Below are positions 8,053 through 16,211 of a stretch of DNA of 38,957 bases, piece by piece. Source of the DNA: Paraburkholderia sp. C35. GTDB taxonomy: Bacteria; Pseudomonadota; Gammaproteobacteria; Burkholderiales; Burkholderiaceae. Position 1 is the stretch's first letter. Each line of letters opens with the position of its first letter. A program made the position numbers and the translations under genes. The stretch is taken from positions 1-38,957 of the forward strand of contig NZ_QBUY01000089.1 of the NCBI RefSeq assembly GCF_003121405.1, read 5' to 3'. The notes beneath the pieces were generated by a model. The model saw nothing but the letters and a program-made list of their open reading frames with translations, was not told the DNA's origin and did no database searches.

Positions 8053-9318
8053 TTACTTCTTGTAGATGCGCTTACGCGTCTGCTCGAGCTGCGCAAGGAT
8101 TTCATCGATCTTGGTCGGATCGGCGATGAACTGCTGCATGCCCTTCATCCCTTCGTCAGCCATTTCCTTCGTCATGTCGCGATCGTAGAACTGCGCAATG
8201 CCGCCCTTAGTGTTCGACAGGATCTGGAAACCGATCTTCGAAATGGGATCTTCCGGTTCCGGCGACTTGCTATTCGCCGACAGCGAACCCAGGCCCGTCG
8301 CCAGCTTCGCGCCCTGCTCCGGCGTTTCGACGAACGCGAGGAACGTGTGCGCGTCAGCCTTGTTCTTGGCCTTCGCCGGAATATGCAGCGATTCGACGGG
8401 ACCATCTTCCGCCGTCGGCACGTTCGAATCGATGATCGGGAACTGGAAGTAGCTCATGTTCGGCTTCACGTTCGGCGGGAAGCCGCCCGTGATGAAGGTG
8501 CCCATCAGCATCATCGCGGCCTTGCCCTGGAACAGGAACGGCTGCGCTGCGTCCAGATCGTACGACAGCGAGTTGTCGATGAAGTCCTTGTCGTCGAGCA
8601 ACTGCTTCCACGTCGTGTAGACCTTCTTCACGCGCGGATCGGTGTACGGCACTTCGCCTGCCATCAGCTTCTGGTGGAATGCGTTACCGTTGATGCGCAG
8701 GTCGAGATAATCGAACCAGCCCGCCAGCGTCCATGCGTCACGTCCGCCCACGGCAAACGGCGTGATGCCCGCAGCCTTCAGCTTCTTGCACGCGTCCATC
8801 AACTGGTCCCACGTCTTCGGTTCCGACGTGATGCCCGCCTTCTGGAACAGATCCTTGCGATAGAACAGGCCCCACGAGTAATACACGGTCGGCGCCGCAT
8901 ATTGCTTGCCGTTGTACGTCGACGATTCCTTCGTCGATGCATACATGTTGTCCCAGCCGTTCTTCTTCCAGTCGCCGCTCAGGTCTTCGAACAGGCCGCG
9001 ACGCGCGTAGTACGCCATGCGCTCGCCGTTGTGCCAGTTGACGACATCGGGCGCGACCGTCGACAGCCAGCCCGGCAACTGCACCTTGTACGCTTCCTCA
9101 TCGACGAACGACACCTTCACGTCGATGTCAGGATGCGCTTTCTTGAAGTCGTCGATCACCGATTGCCACACCGCGCGCTGGCTTGCGCCCTTGAACGCGA
9201 TGTTGATGGTCATCGTGCCGGCATCGGCCGTCGTGGCTGCGAACGGCGAGGCGAGCGCGGCGACCGCGAGTGCTGCCGCTGCGATGGCCGTGCGTGCATT
9301 GAATTTTCTTGCTGCCAT
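8053..9318 (-). CDS. Sugar ABC transporter substrate-binding protein
   Basis: A periplasmic protein of 421 residues that captures the sugar for the transporter. It has a clear Sec signal peptide (MAARKFNARTAIAAAALAVA, probable cleavage near ATTADA). The mature protein shows features of the family 1 extracellular solute-binding proteins: KGASQRAVWQSVIDDFKKAH, NGERMAYYARRGLFEDLSGD, and QGKAAMMLMGTF in the C-lobe. The start ATG has AAGGAGACA just upstream. It lies between the GH42 gene and the permeases. The sugar cannot be read from the sequence; the neighbouring enzyme suggests beta-galactosides or galacto-oligosaccharides. Confidence 0.92.
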   Translation of the reverse strand: MAARKFNARTAIAAAALAVAALASPFAATTADAGTMTINIAFKGASQRAVWQSVIDDFKKAHPDIDVKVSFVDEEAYKVQLPGWLSTVAPDVVNWHNGERMAYYARRGLFEDLSGDWKKNGWDNMYASTKESSTYNGKQYAAPTVYYSWGLFYRKDLFQKAGITSEPKTWDQLMDACKKLKAAGITPFAVGGRDAWTLAGWFDYLDLRINGNAFHQKLMAGEVPYTDPRVKKVYTTWKQLLDDKDFIDNSLSYDLDAAQPFLFQGKAAMMLMGTFITGGFPPNVKPNMSYFQFPIIDSNVPTAEDGPVESLHIPAKAKNKADAHTFLAFVETPEQGAKLATGLGSLSANSKSPEPEDPISKIGFQILSNTKGGIAQFYDRDMTKEMADEGMKGMQQFIADPTKIDEILAQLEQTRKRIYKK

Positions 9319-9389
9319 GTTGCTGTCTCCTTGTGTCCTGGTTTTTGGCTGCTGGGATCACTACTGGTTATCAAACTGGATTAACGAAA

Positions 9390-11372
9390 TCATTCCGTCC
9401 GATACGCCGCAACGCCTTGCGGTTCCACTTCGTGCGAGCCGATCACGAAGCGCGACGCGTCGACGCCTTCGATCACATGCCGCGTGTTCGCATAGTTGAA
9501 GACGTACGTGAGCTTGCCGCGCCGGCTGATGCGCAGGCTGTCGCCAAGCGGCGTCGGCGTGAGGCCCGCTTCCGTTGCGATGCGTGCGAACAGTGCTTCC
9601 GTCAGACGGTCGTCGAACAGGCTGGCGAAGTAATGCACGGAGCCATGCTGCACGTAGGCAGGATGACCATCGGCGAAGCGTGCGCGCACACCGAAGCTGC
9701 GCTCGTCGGCGGCGTCGATGAGATCGCGCCAGTGACGTGCATGGCCTTCACGCACACCGTCGCTCGCACCGTTGACCTGCACGGCCTCCGTCACGTTCGG
9801 GCGCATCGATTCGACACGCCACACACGGATCGGCAACAACGACGCGAGCGCGCCCGGCGGCAGGTTGGCGGGAATCTGCAGATCTGTCGTCTTCGAACCC
9901 GTGCGCGGACCGAGCACGATCTGCGCACCCGATGCCGCGAGCCGCACCGCGAAATCGCCGGGCACGACGGGCAGCGGCGGCACGACGATCATCGCGTAGC
10001 CATCGAGCGGTGCATCGGCGGGAATCACATCGACGTCGAAACCGAGCGAACGCAATGCCGAGTAGTACTCGAACGCGAAACGCGGATAGTGAAAGTCCGC
10101 GCCCTGCGGATGAATCTCGAACAGCCACTTCGCTTCGTAGTCGTAGATCAGCGCGATCTTGCCGCGCACGTTCGCGTTCGCATCGGCATCTGCCGCTGAT
10201 ACAAGCGCGATTTCCTGCGCGACCTGCTCTGCTTCGCTGCCACCGATATCGAGGCGATTGTCGGGCGTGTTCAGCCCCGCATGCATCTGTTCCTGTGCGA
10301 ACGGCGCCTGACGCCAGCGGAAATACGACACGCAGCCCGCGCCATGCGCGAACGCTTCCCAGCTCCACAGACGCACCATGCCAGGCAGCGGCGCCGGATT
10401 CCAGTGCGCCCAGTTCACGGGACCGGGCTGCTGCTCCATCACCCAGAACGGCAGCTTCGACATGCCGCGATACACGTCATGATTGAACGACGCAAAGTCG
10501 GGATGCCCTGTGCGCAGAAACTTCGCCTTGATCTCCGGCGCATACCACTGTTCTTCGAGTGCGCCGAGCGGATAGCTGTCCCACGTCGCGACATCGAGAT
10601 CGCGCGCGACCTTGTAATGATCGAACTCGGTGAACAGTTGCATGAAGTTGTGCGCAACGGGACGCCCCGGCGAATGCGCACGAATGATCTCGACCTGCAT
10701 GCGGTTGTAACGCGCGACTTCATCGGATGCAAAACGGCGATAGTCGAGCCGGTGCGACGGATGCGCTTCTGTCACGGTCGCAATGGGCGCATCGATTTCA
10801 TCGAAGCTGCGGTACTCCATGCTCCAAAACACGGTGCCCCACGCGCGGTTCAATGCGTCGATGGTCTGATAACGATCCTTCAGCCACGCACGGAAACGTT
10901 CGACGGCTGCGGGCGAATAGCTGACCACCGTGTTGTGGCAACCAAATTCGTTATCCGTCTGCCAGTAAGCAACAGCGGGATGCTTGCCATATCGTTCGGC
11001 AACCGCCGTGCAGATCTTGCGCGACGCTTCGAAATACGACGGCGACGAAAAATCGTAGTGACGGCGCGAGCCGAATGCACGCGGACGTCCATCGGCACCC
11101 ACGGGCAGAATGTCGGGATGACGGTCGATCAGCCACTTCGGCGGCGTTGCCGTCGGCGTGCACATCACGACTTGCAAGCCCGCATCGCCGAGTACATCGA
11201 CTGCCCGGTCGAGCCAGCCCCAGTCGTATTCGCCCGGCGTCGGCTCCATGCGGCTCCATGCAAATTCGGCGATTCGCACCTGTTCGATGCCGAGCGCCTT
11301 CATACGGCGCGCGTCGTCTTTCCACATCGATTCCGGCCAGTGCTCCGGGTAGTAACAGACTCCAAGGCGCAT
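9390..11372 (-). CDS. GH42 beta-galactosidase
   Basis: Hydrolyses terminal beta-D-galactosides in the cytoplasm after import. The 660-residue length and three-part layout fit family GH42 (BgaB/GanA type): an N-terminal barrel starting MRLGVCYYPEHWPESMWKDD, a trimerisation domain with the glutamine-amidotransferase-like fold in the middle, and a small C-terminal beta domain. The acid/base is Glu142 in YWQTDNEFGCH, and the nucleophile is Glu313 in FWVMEQQPGPVNW. There is no signal peptide. AAGGG lies eight bases before the ATG. It starts 17 bases after the ATPase gene and so is within the operon. Cys/His pairs for zinc are not obvious. Function is secure at family level; the natural substrate could be plant galactan fragments. 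Confidence 0.93.
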   Translation of the reverse strand: MRLGVCYYPEHWPESMWKDDARRMKALGIEQVRIAEFAWSRMEPTPGEYDWGWLDRAVDVLGDAGLQVVMCTPTATPPKWLIDRHPDILPVGADGRPRAFGSRRHYDFSSPSYFEASRKICTAVAERYGKHPAVAYWQTDNEFGCHNTVVSYSPAAVERFRAWLKDRYQTIDALNRAWGTVFWSMEYRSFDEIDAPIATVTEAHPSHRLDYRRFASDEVARYNRMQVEIIRAHSPGRPVAHNFMQLFTEFDHYKVARDLDVATWDSYPLGALEEQWYAPEIKAKFLRTGHPDFASFNHDVYRGMSKLPFWVMEQQPGPVNWAHWNPAPLPGMVRLWSWEAFAHGAGCVSYFRWRQAPFAQEQMHAGLNTPDNRLDIGGSEAEQVAQEIALVSAADADANANVRGKIALIYDYEAKWLFEIHPQGADFHYPRFAFEYYSALRSLGFDVDVIPADAPLDGYAMIVVPPLPVVPGDFAVRLAASGAQIVLGPRTGSKTTDLQIPANLPPGALASLLPIRVWRVESMRPNVTEAVQVNGASDGVREGHARHWRDLIDAADERSFGVRARFADGHPAYVQHGSVHYFASLFDDRLTEALFARIATEAGLTPTPLGDSLRISRRGKLTYVFNYANTRHVIEGVDASRFVIGSHEVEPQGVAAYRTE

Positions 11373-11389
11373 GCGCGTGTCCCTTAATG

Positions 11390-12541
11390 TTATGCGTAGT
11401 GTTCGGCGGAATTGAGCGCCTTCACGGCGAATCCGTCTTCAGTGAAAAGATGGCAGGCGCGAGCCGGTGCAGCGAAGACCACGCGCACGCCCTGCTCGAC
11501 GCGCGCATTGCCCGGCACCTTGGCGATCAGCACGCTACCGCCGGGTTGTTCGAGATGCACATAGCTGTGCTCGCCGAGATGCTCGATCAGCGAAATGGTG
11601 CGTGTGAGCGTTGCATCACGCCGTGATGTATCGTCGGTGATGAGTTCGAGATGTTCGGGCCGCACGCCGAAGCTCACCGGCTGACCGCCCTGCAGCGTGC
11701 TGCCGTCCACTTCGACGCGCATCACTTCATTGGTGTGATCGAGCGTCACGTCGACGCCTTGTGCGTCGATAGCCGTCACTCTGCCCGGCAGGAAGTTCAT
11801 GCGCGGCGAGCCAATGAAGCCCGCCACGAAACGGCTATTGGGCCGGTGATACAACTCGAGCGGCGCGCCGACCTGCGCGATGCTGCCGTAGCGTTCTGTG
11901 TCCTTGCCCGAATGCAGCAGCACGATCTTGTCGGCGAGCGTCATCGCTTCCGTCTGATCGTGGGTCACGTAGACCACGCTCGCGGTTGCAAACTGCTTGT
12001 GCAGACGCGCGATCTCGATACGCGTCTGGCCGCGCAAGGTCGCATCGAGATTGGACAAGGGCTCATCGAACAGAAACACGCCCGGCTCGCGCACGATGGC
12101 GCGTCCAATCGCAACACGCTGACGCTGTCCACCAGAAAGCGCACGCGGCTTTCTATCGAGCAGCGCTTCGAGTTGCAGGATGCGCGCGGCTTCCTTCACC
12201 CGGCTGTCGATCTCTGCCTTGGGTTTTTTCGCGAGCTTGAGGCCAAAGGCCATGTTCTCGTACACGCTCATGTGCGGGAACAGCGCGTAACTCTGGAACA
12301 CCATCGCCACGCCGCGCTCGGCAGCGGGCACGTCATTGACGATGCGATCGCCAATCGACAGGTCGCCGTCCGTGACATCCTCCAGCCCCGCGATCATGCG
12401 CAGCAGCGTGGACTTGCCGCAGCCCGACGGGCCGAGGAATACACAAAACTCGTTTTCGCCGATCTCCAGATCGACGTTGCGGATCACGGGCGCGTTGTCT
12501 CCATACGCTTTCTGCACGCCCTTCAACGAAATGCTCGCCAT
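11390..12541 (-). CDS. Sugar ABC transporter ATP-binding protein (UgpC/MalK-like)
   Basis: The energy-coupling subunit, 383 residues, on the cytoplasmic face. The nucleotide-binding domain shows Walker A GPSGCGKST (37-45), Q-loop VFQSYALFPHMSV, signature LSGGQ (135-139), Walker B VFLFDEP (155-161) with Glu160, and H-loop VYVTHDQTEAM. The C-terminal 140 residues form the MalK/UgpC-type OB-fold regulatory domain (VSFGVRPEHLEL). GGAG precedes the ATG. It is the first gene of the five-gene operon; the 18-bp palindrome at 12577-12594 lies 36 bases upstream of its start and probably controls it. One transporter's full set is encoded here, so this ATPase is likely dedicated rather than shared. Confidence 0.93.
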   Translation of the reverse strand: MASISLKGVQKAYGDNAPVIRNVDLEIGENEFCVFLGPSGCGKSTLLRMIAGLEDVTDGDLSIGDRIVNDVPAAERGVAMVFQSYALFPHMSVYENMAFGLKLAKKPKAEIDSRVKEAARILQLEALLDRKPRALSGGQRQRVAIGRAIVREPGVFLFDEPLSNLDATLRGQTRIEIARLHKQFATASVVYVTHDQTEAMTLADKIVLLHSGKDTERYGSIAQVGAPLELYHRPNSRFVAGFIGSPRMNFLPGRVTAIDAQGVDVTLDHTNEVMRVEVDGSTLQGGQPVSFGVRPEHLELITDDTSRRDATLTRTISLIEHLGEHSYVHLEQPGGSVLIAKVPGNARVEQGVRVVFAAPARACHLFTEDGFAVKALNSAEHYA

Positions 12542-12576
12542 CGCTTCGACTCCGTGATTTAATCAGCCCGAAGCGG

Positions 12577-12594
12577 AGATTAAGCGCTTAATCT
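12577..12594. promoter_or_regulatory. Perfect 18-bp LacI-type operator
   Basis: AGATTAAGCGCTTAATCT is a perfect palindrome with the central CG typical of LacI/GalR-family operators. It lies 36 bases before the ATPase start and 173 bases before the divergent LacI-family gene. A related short palindrome, TGATTTAATCA (12555-12565), sits between it and the ATPase gene and shares the TTTAATC half. Binding by the neighbouring repressor is inferred. Confidence 0.7.
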
Positions 12595-12767
12595 GAATGA
12601 CCGAAAAAACGACCGCTGTGCGATCGCTGGTCTTTCTGAAGGCCTTTTGTTGGCCAGTAAGGCTTGTCTCCGATAATCGTTCTGTCGTTTTGCGCATGGT
12701 GCCTCGCCCTCGTAGCCAATGCAAATGATGAACGTCGGTCCCACATATTGAATAAGCGTAGCAATAC

Positions 12768-13790
12768 ATGTCCACTTTGAGCGAAGTCGCGCGACGCGCC
12801 GGCGTGACGTCGGCCACCGTTTCGAACGTGCTGCGCAACCGCGGGCGCGTCGGCGAGCAGACGCGTCAACGCGTGCTCGAAGCTGTCGAGGCGCTCAACT
12901 ATCGTCCGCATCTCGCCGCGCGCGCGCTCGCTGAAGGCCGCGCGCCGACCATCGCGCTGATGGTGTCGAGCATCGCGAACCCGTTCTATCCCGAGTTCGC
13001 GCTCGCCGCCGAACGCGCGGCGCGCACCAGTGGCCACTTCGTCATCATCTGCAATACGAATGAAGATCCGCATGCGGGCCGCACGTATCTCGACCAGCTG
13101 GCAGGCTCGCTTTCCGAAGGCGTGCTGGTGATGAACGCCAATCTCGACTTCGACGATCTGCGCAAAGCCGAAGCACGCGGCGCGCCCGTGGTGCTGTGCA
13201 TGTGGGAACGTCCCGACGATCCACCTGGCTTGCCGTGCGTCGCGGTGAATTTCCGTCTGGCGGGACGCCTTGCAGCGCAGCATCTGATCGACCTGGGACA
13301 TACCCGCATCGGCGCGATTGTCGGCAGCAAGCTATCGGGCATTCATGCTTCGCGTTACGAGGGATTCGTCGACGCGATGCGCGAAGCAGGCATCAAGGTG
13401 CCCGCGAAAAACGTGCGCCATGCGTCCGACACGATACAAGGCGGCTACGAAGCCGCGCGCGAACTGCTCGAACGCGACCCGAAGATCACAGCAGTCTTCG
13501 CCACCAACGACCTCCCCGCCCTCGGCACGATGCACGCGGCCGCCGATCTCGGACGCGACGTGCCGAACGATCTCTCCGTAGTCGGCATCACCGACATTCA
13601 ACTCGCGCAGCAATCGCGGCCGCCGCTCACGACCGTCGCCGTGCCGACCGTCGAAGCCGCCGAGCTTGCCGTGTCGCTACTGCGCGAACTGATCGAACGG
13701 CCCGGACGCGCATCACATCAGAAAACACCGCGCGTCTGCGTGACCTCCGAACCGCAACTCGTGGTGCGTGGCTCGACGCGCAAGCGCTAA
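12768..13790 (+). CDS. LacI-family transcriptional repressor
   Basis: A 340-residue regulator with the LacI helix-turn-helix at its N-terminus (LSEVARRAGVTSATVSNVLR), the hinge helix LNYRPHLAARALAEGR, and a periplasmic-binding-like sensor domain (TIALMVSSIANPFYPE; later VFATNDLPALGTMHAAADLG and DLSVVGITDIQLAQQSRPPL). It is divergent from the beta-galactoside-type ABC operon, with an 18-bp operator in between, so it most likely represses that operon and is relieved by an imported sugar. No clear ribosome-binding site precedes the ATG; the family start is nevertheless well aligned at this codon. Confidence 0.92.
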   Translation: MSTLSEVARRAGVTSATVSNVLRNRGRVGEQTRQRVLEAVEALNYRPHLAARALAEGRAPTIALMVSSIANPFYPEFALAAERAARTSGHFVIICNTNEDPHAGRTYLDQLAGSLSEGVLVMNANLDFDDLRKAEARGAPVVLCMWERPDDPPGLPCVAVNFRLAGRLAAQHLIDLGHTRIGAIVGSKLSGIHASRYEGFVDAMREAGIKVPAKNVRHASDTIQGGYEAARELLERDPKITAVFATNDLPALGTMHAAADLGRDVPNDLSVVGITDIQLAQQSRPPLTTVAVPTVEAAELAVSLLRELIERPGRASHQKTPRVCVTSEPQLVVRGSTRKR

Positions 13791-14058
13791 TCATCAGATG
13801 GATGCGGGCACACCTTTCGTCGCACAGCGTACAACCGCAATCCTGGTCAAAACCTGAACAAACGCGTGTTTGACTTTTATTGCGTGCGTGCAGGACAGAA
13901 TGCGGACAAGAACCCGCAAGCACTTGTGCATCAAAGCCTTTTTCAGCATCAAAGCGTTTCTTGACGCGGCTTTGCGCCGGCAATGAGTAAAAAAATCCGC
14001 TTCAAATCATCGTCGCGCTTGTTAGACTCAAATCGACTTCCCCAAGGGTTTTCGATTC

Positions 14059-15042
14059 ATGAACAAGACAGTAGATGATCCAGAAGTCGTGCCGCGCTAT
14101 CGCATTGGCGCTGTCGCCCGCATGGCGAATCTGCCCGTCGGCACGCTGCGAATCTGGGAACGCCGTTATGGCGTCGTCGCACCGCCTACCACGCAGTCCG
14201 GTCATCGGCTCTATAGCGAAGCCGACGTGCGACGCGTCGCGATGATCAAAGGGCTTGTCGATCGCGGCTACTCCATCGGCTCGATCGCCACGTTGCAGAC
14301 GGGCGAACTGGAACGCCTCGCGTTCATGCATGTCGACAAGACGCCCGTTACGCCGCTCGCGGAAGGACGTCCGGGTCTGCGTTTGCGCATTGTCGGCACG
14401 GCGCTCGCGCAGACGATCCGCCAGCATCTGCACGCGATGCAGGCCGAACTTGCCAGCGAACCCAAGATCTTCGAGAACATGACGGCTGCGTTCGCCGAAC
14501 GCATGAACCAGCCCGCCGACGTGCTCATCATTCATCTGCCGTCGCTGCATGCAGACGACGTGGAGCGCGTGCTCGCATTGAGCGCATCGACGCACGCGGA
14601 AAATATCGTCGTCGTGTATTCGTTCGCGGCCGCCAATACGATCGGTCTGCTGGAGCGTGTCGGCGTGCGCACCGTTCGCGAGCCGCTCGATCAGGCGTCG
14701 ATCACGCAGATGATCAGCGACATCCAGCGCAAGACGGGGCAAGGCGCGGCACATCCCGACATGCGCGAGCCCGCACCGCAACGGCACTACACCGATGAAG
14801 CCCTGATGGCGCTGGCGCATGCATCGACGACCATCGCCTGCGAGTGCCCGAAGCATCTGGCGAACATCGTCATGCAGCTAAGCGCATTCGAGCAGTACAG
14901 CGTCAGTTGCGCCTCGCGCACACCTGCCGACGCGTTGCTGCACGTGTATCTCGCCAACATTTCCGGGCGTGCGCGCGCGATGTTCGAGCACGCGTTGCTG
15001 CGGCTCGAACGCGAAGAGCGCTGGGCGCTCGAAAACCGCTGA
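14059..15042 (+). CDS. MerR-family regulator, LitR/CarH-like, without a visible B12 motif
   Basis: A 327-residue regulator. Residues 14-80 are a MerR winged helix of the MlrA/CarH/LitR type (YRIGAVARMANLPVGTLRIW, ERRYGVVAPPTTQSGHRLYS, then a recognition-wing helix). The middle (about 105-220) looks like a Rossmann-type segment with strands LRLRIVG, DVLIIHLP and NIVVVYSF, but I see no DxHxxG cobalamin motif, so it probably does not bind B12 as CarH does. The last 75 residues (CECPKHLANIVMQLSAFEQY onward) form a separate helical part of unknown role. Relatives of this type regulate light-induced genes, and a LOV kinase gene is 1.2 kb away. It converges with the GGDEF gene, with a shared hairpin between them. 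Confidence 0.8.
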   Translation: MNKTVDDPEVVPRYRIGAVARMANLPVGTLRIWERRYGVVAPPTTQSGHRLYSEADVRRVAMIKGLVDRGYSIGSIATLQTGELERLAFMHVDKTPVTPLAEGRPGLRLRIVGTALAQTIRQHLHAMQAELASEPKIFENMTAAFAERMNQPADVLIIHLPSLHADDVERVLALSASTHAENIVVVYSFAAANTIGLLERVGVRTVREPLDQASITQMISDIQRKTGQGAAHPDMREPAPQRHYTDEALMALAHASTTIACECPKHLANIVMQLSAFEQYSVSCASRTPADALLHVYLANISGRARAMFEHALLRLEREERWALENR

Positions 15043-15059
15043 CACTCATGCAATGAAAC

Positions 15060-15088
15060 CGGCTGCGCGCTAAACGTTTGCGCAGCCG
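15060..15088. terminator. Hairpin between convergent genes, possible bidirectional terminator
   Basis: CGGCTGCGC (15060-15068) pairs with GCGCAGCCG (15080-15088), a 9-bp perfect stem with an 11-base loop. It lies 18 bases after the MerR stop and 8 bases beyond the end of the opposing cyclase gene. T-runs are weak on both sides (GCATTTAA on the plus strand, GGTTTCATT on the minus), so termination is likely but not certain. Confidence 0.5.
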
Positions 15089-15096
15089 CCCTGCAT

Positions 15097-16056
15097 TTAA
15101 CGCTGCGAGCGCTTGTTCGCGTACATCGCGCCATCGGCCTGCGCGACCAGATCATTTATGGTCAGCGTGCTGTCGGGCGTGTACGTCGCCGTGCCCACAC
15201 TGCAATGCAGCTGGTACGGCGTCTTCGCCACCTGGTTGTGCAGCTCCAGTTGATCCCTGAGCCGTGCGATCGTCTGCAGCGTGCCATCTGCATCCGAATC
15301 GGTCAGCAGCACCACGAACTCGTCGCCGCCCATGCGGCCGATCACATCGCTGTCGCGCAACGCCGTGCGCAACACCGTTGCGAACGCAATCAACGCGCGG
15401 TCGCCTTCTGCGTGGCCATATACGTCGTTGATCTGCTTGAAGCCGTTCAGGTCGAAGAACAGCAATGACGCAGGCTTGCTTGCGCGCTTGCAGAGCTTGA
15501 TCGCATGTTGCGCGAGCGCTTCGAAGCCGCGGCGATTGGACAGGCCCGTCAGTTCGTCGGTCGTCGCGAGCTGCACGGCGGCGATTTCCTGCTCGGCCAT
15601 ACGTGCGAGGTCGCGCAACAGCACACGTTCCTCGTCATCCAGCGCGCGAGGCTTCACGTCGATCAGGCATAGCGTGCCAAGCCGGCAGCCGTTATCGACG
15701 GTGAGGGGATAACCCGCATAGAAGCGGATATTCGGGTCGCCCGTCACGAGCGGATTGTCCGCGAAGCGCACGTCGAGCGACGCATCGTTCACGAGAAACA
15801 GTTCGCTGCCGAGAATCGCGTGACCGCAGAATGACACGTCGCGCGAGGTCTCCGAGGCTTCGACGCCCGGGTGCGACTTGAACCACTGGCGCTGGCTGTC
15901 GACTAGCGTGACAGCGGCAATCGGCACGCCGAACAGGCGGCGCGCGAGGCGCGTGAGACGGTCGAACCGCTCTTCGGGCGGTGTGTCGAGGATATTCAGC
16001 GAGCGCAATGTCTCCATGCGTTCGCTTTCGTTGTCTGGCATTGAAGGTGGCAGCAT
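15097..16056 (-). CDS. GAF-GGDEF diguanylate cyclase
   Basis: Makes cyclic di-GMP from two GTP. The 319-residue protein has an N-terminal GAF sensor (about 20-160; SLNILDTPPEERFDRLTRLA, then SFCGHAI and FYAGYPLTVDNGCRLGTLCL) and a C-terminal GGDEF domain (about 165-318; TTDELTGLSNRRGFEALAQH, FFDLNGFKQINDVYGHAEGD). The active-site motif is intact at 243-247, and an RDSD inhibitory site at 234-237 lies five residues before it, so product feedback is expected. There is no membrane segment. The sensor ligand is unknown. An ATG six codons in is an alternative start. It lies 155 bases downstream of the LOV kinase gene on the same strand, so the two may be linked in one signalling route. Confidence 0.92.
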   Translation of the reverse strand: MLPPSMPDNESERMETLRSLNILDTPPEERFDRLTRLARRLFGVPIAAVTLVDSQRQWFKSHPGVEASETSRDVSFCGHAILGSELFLVNDASLDVRFADNPLVTGDPNIRFYAGYPLTVDNGCRLGTLCLIDVKPRALDDEERVLLRDLARMAEQEIAAVQLATTDELTGLSNRRGFEALAQHAIKLCKRASKPASLLFFDLNGFKQINDVYGHAEGDRALIAFATVLRTALRDSDVIGRMGGDEFVVLLTDSDADGTLQTIARLRDQLELHNQVAKTPYQLHCSVGTATYTPDSTLTINDLVAQADGAMYANKRSQR

Positions 16057-16211
16057 TCGAAATCCGGATAAAACGCGAACGCGTGGTGCTACTTTAGCGC
16101 CACGCGATCCGCCGAAGGTTGAACGGAACCGGGTACAAATTTTATCCGCAGCTTGCGGCAGTTGGAAAGAATCAGCAGCGCTTCGTTGCGATCTTTGCGT
16201 CTTGCTGAAAG

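Noticed and set aside
7999..9384. A 461-codon plus-strand frame opposite the binding-protein gene
   Set aside because: It is the Arg/His-rich mirror of a high-GC coding strand; the minus strand has a signal peptide, ribosome-binding site and family motifs.
12563..12838. A 91-codon minus-strand frame between the ABC operon and the LacI-family gene
   Set aside because: It overlaps the operator and the repressor's DNA-binding region, lacks a ribosome-binding site and has no protein-like pattern.
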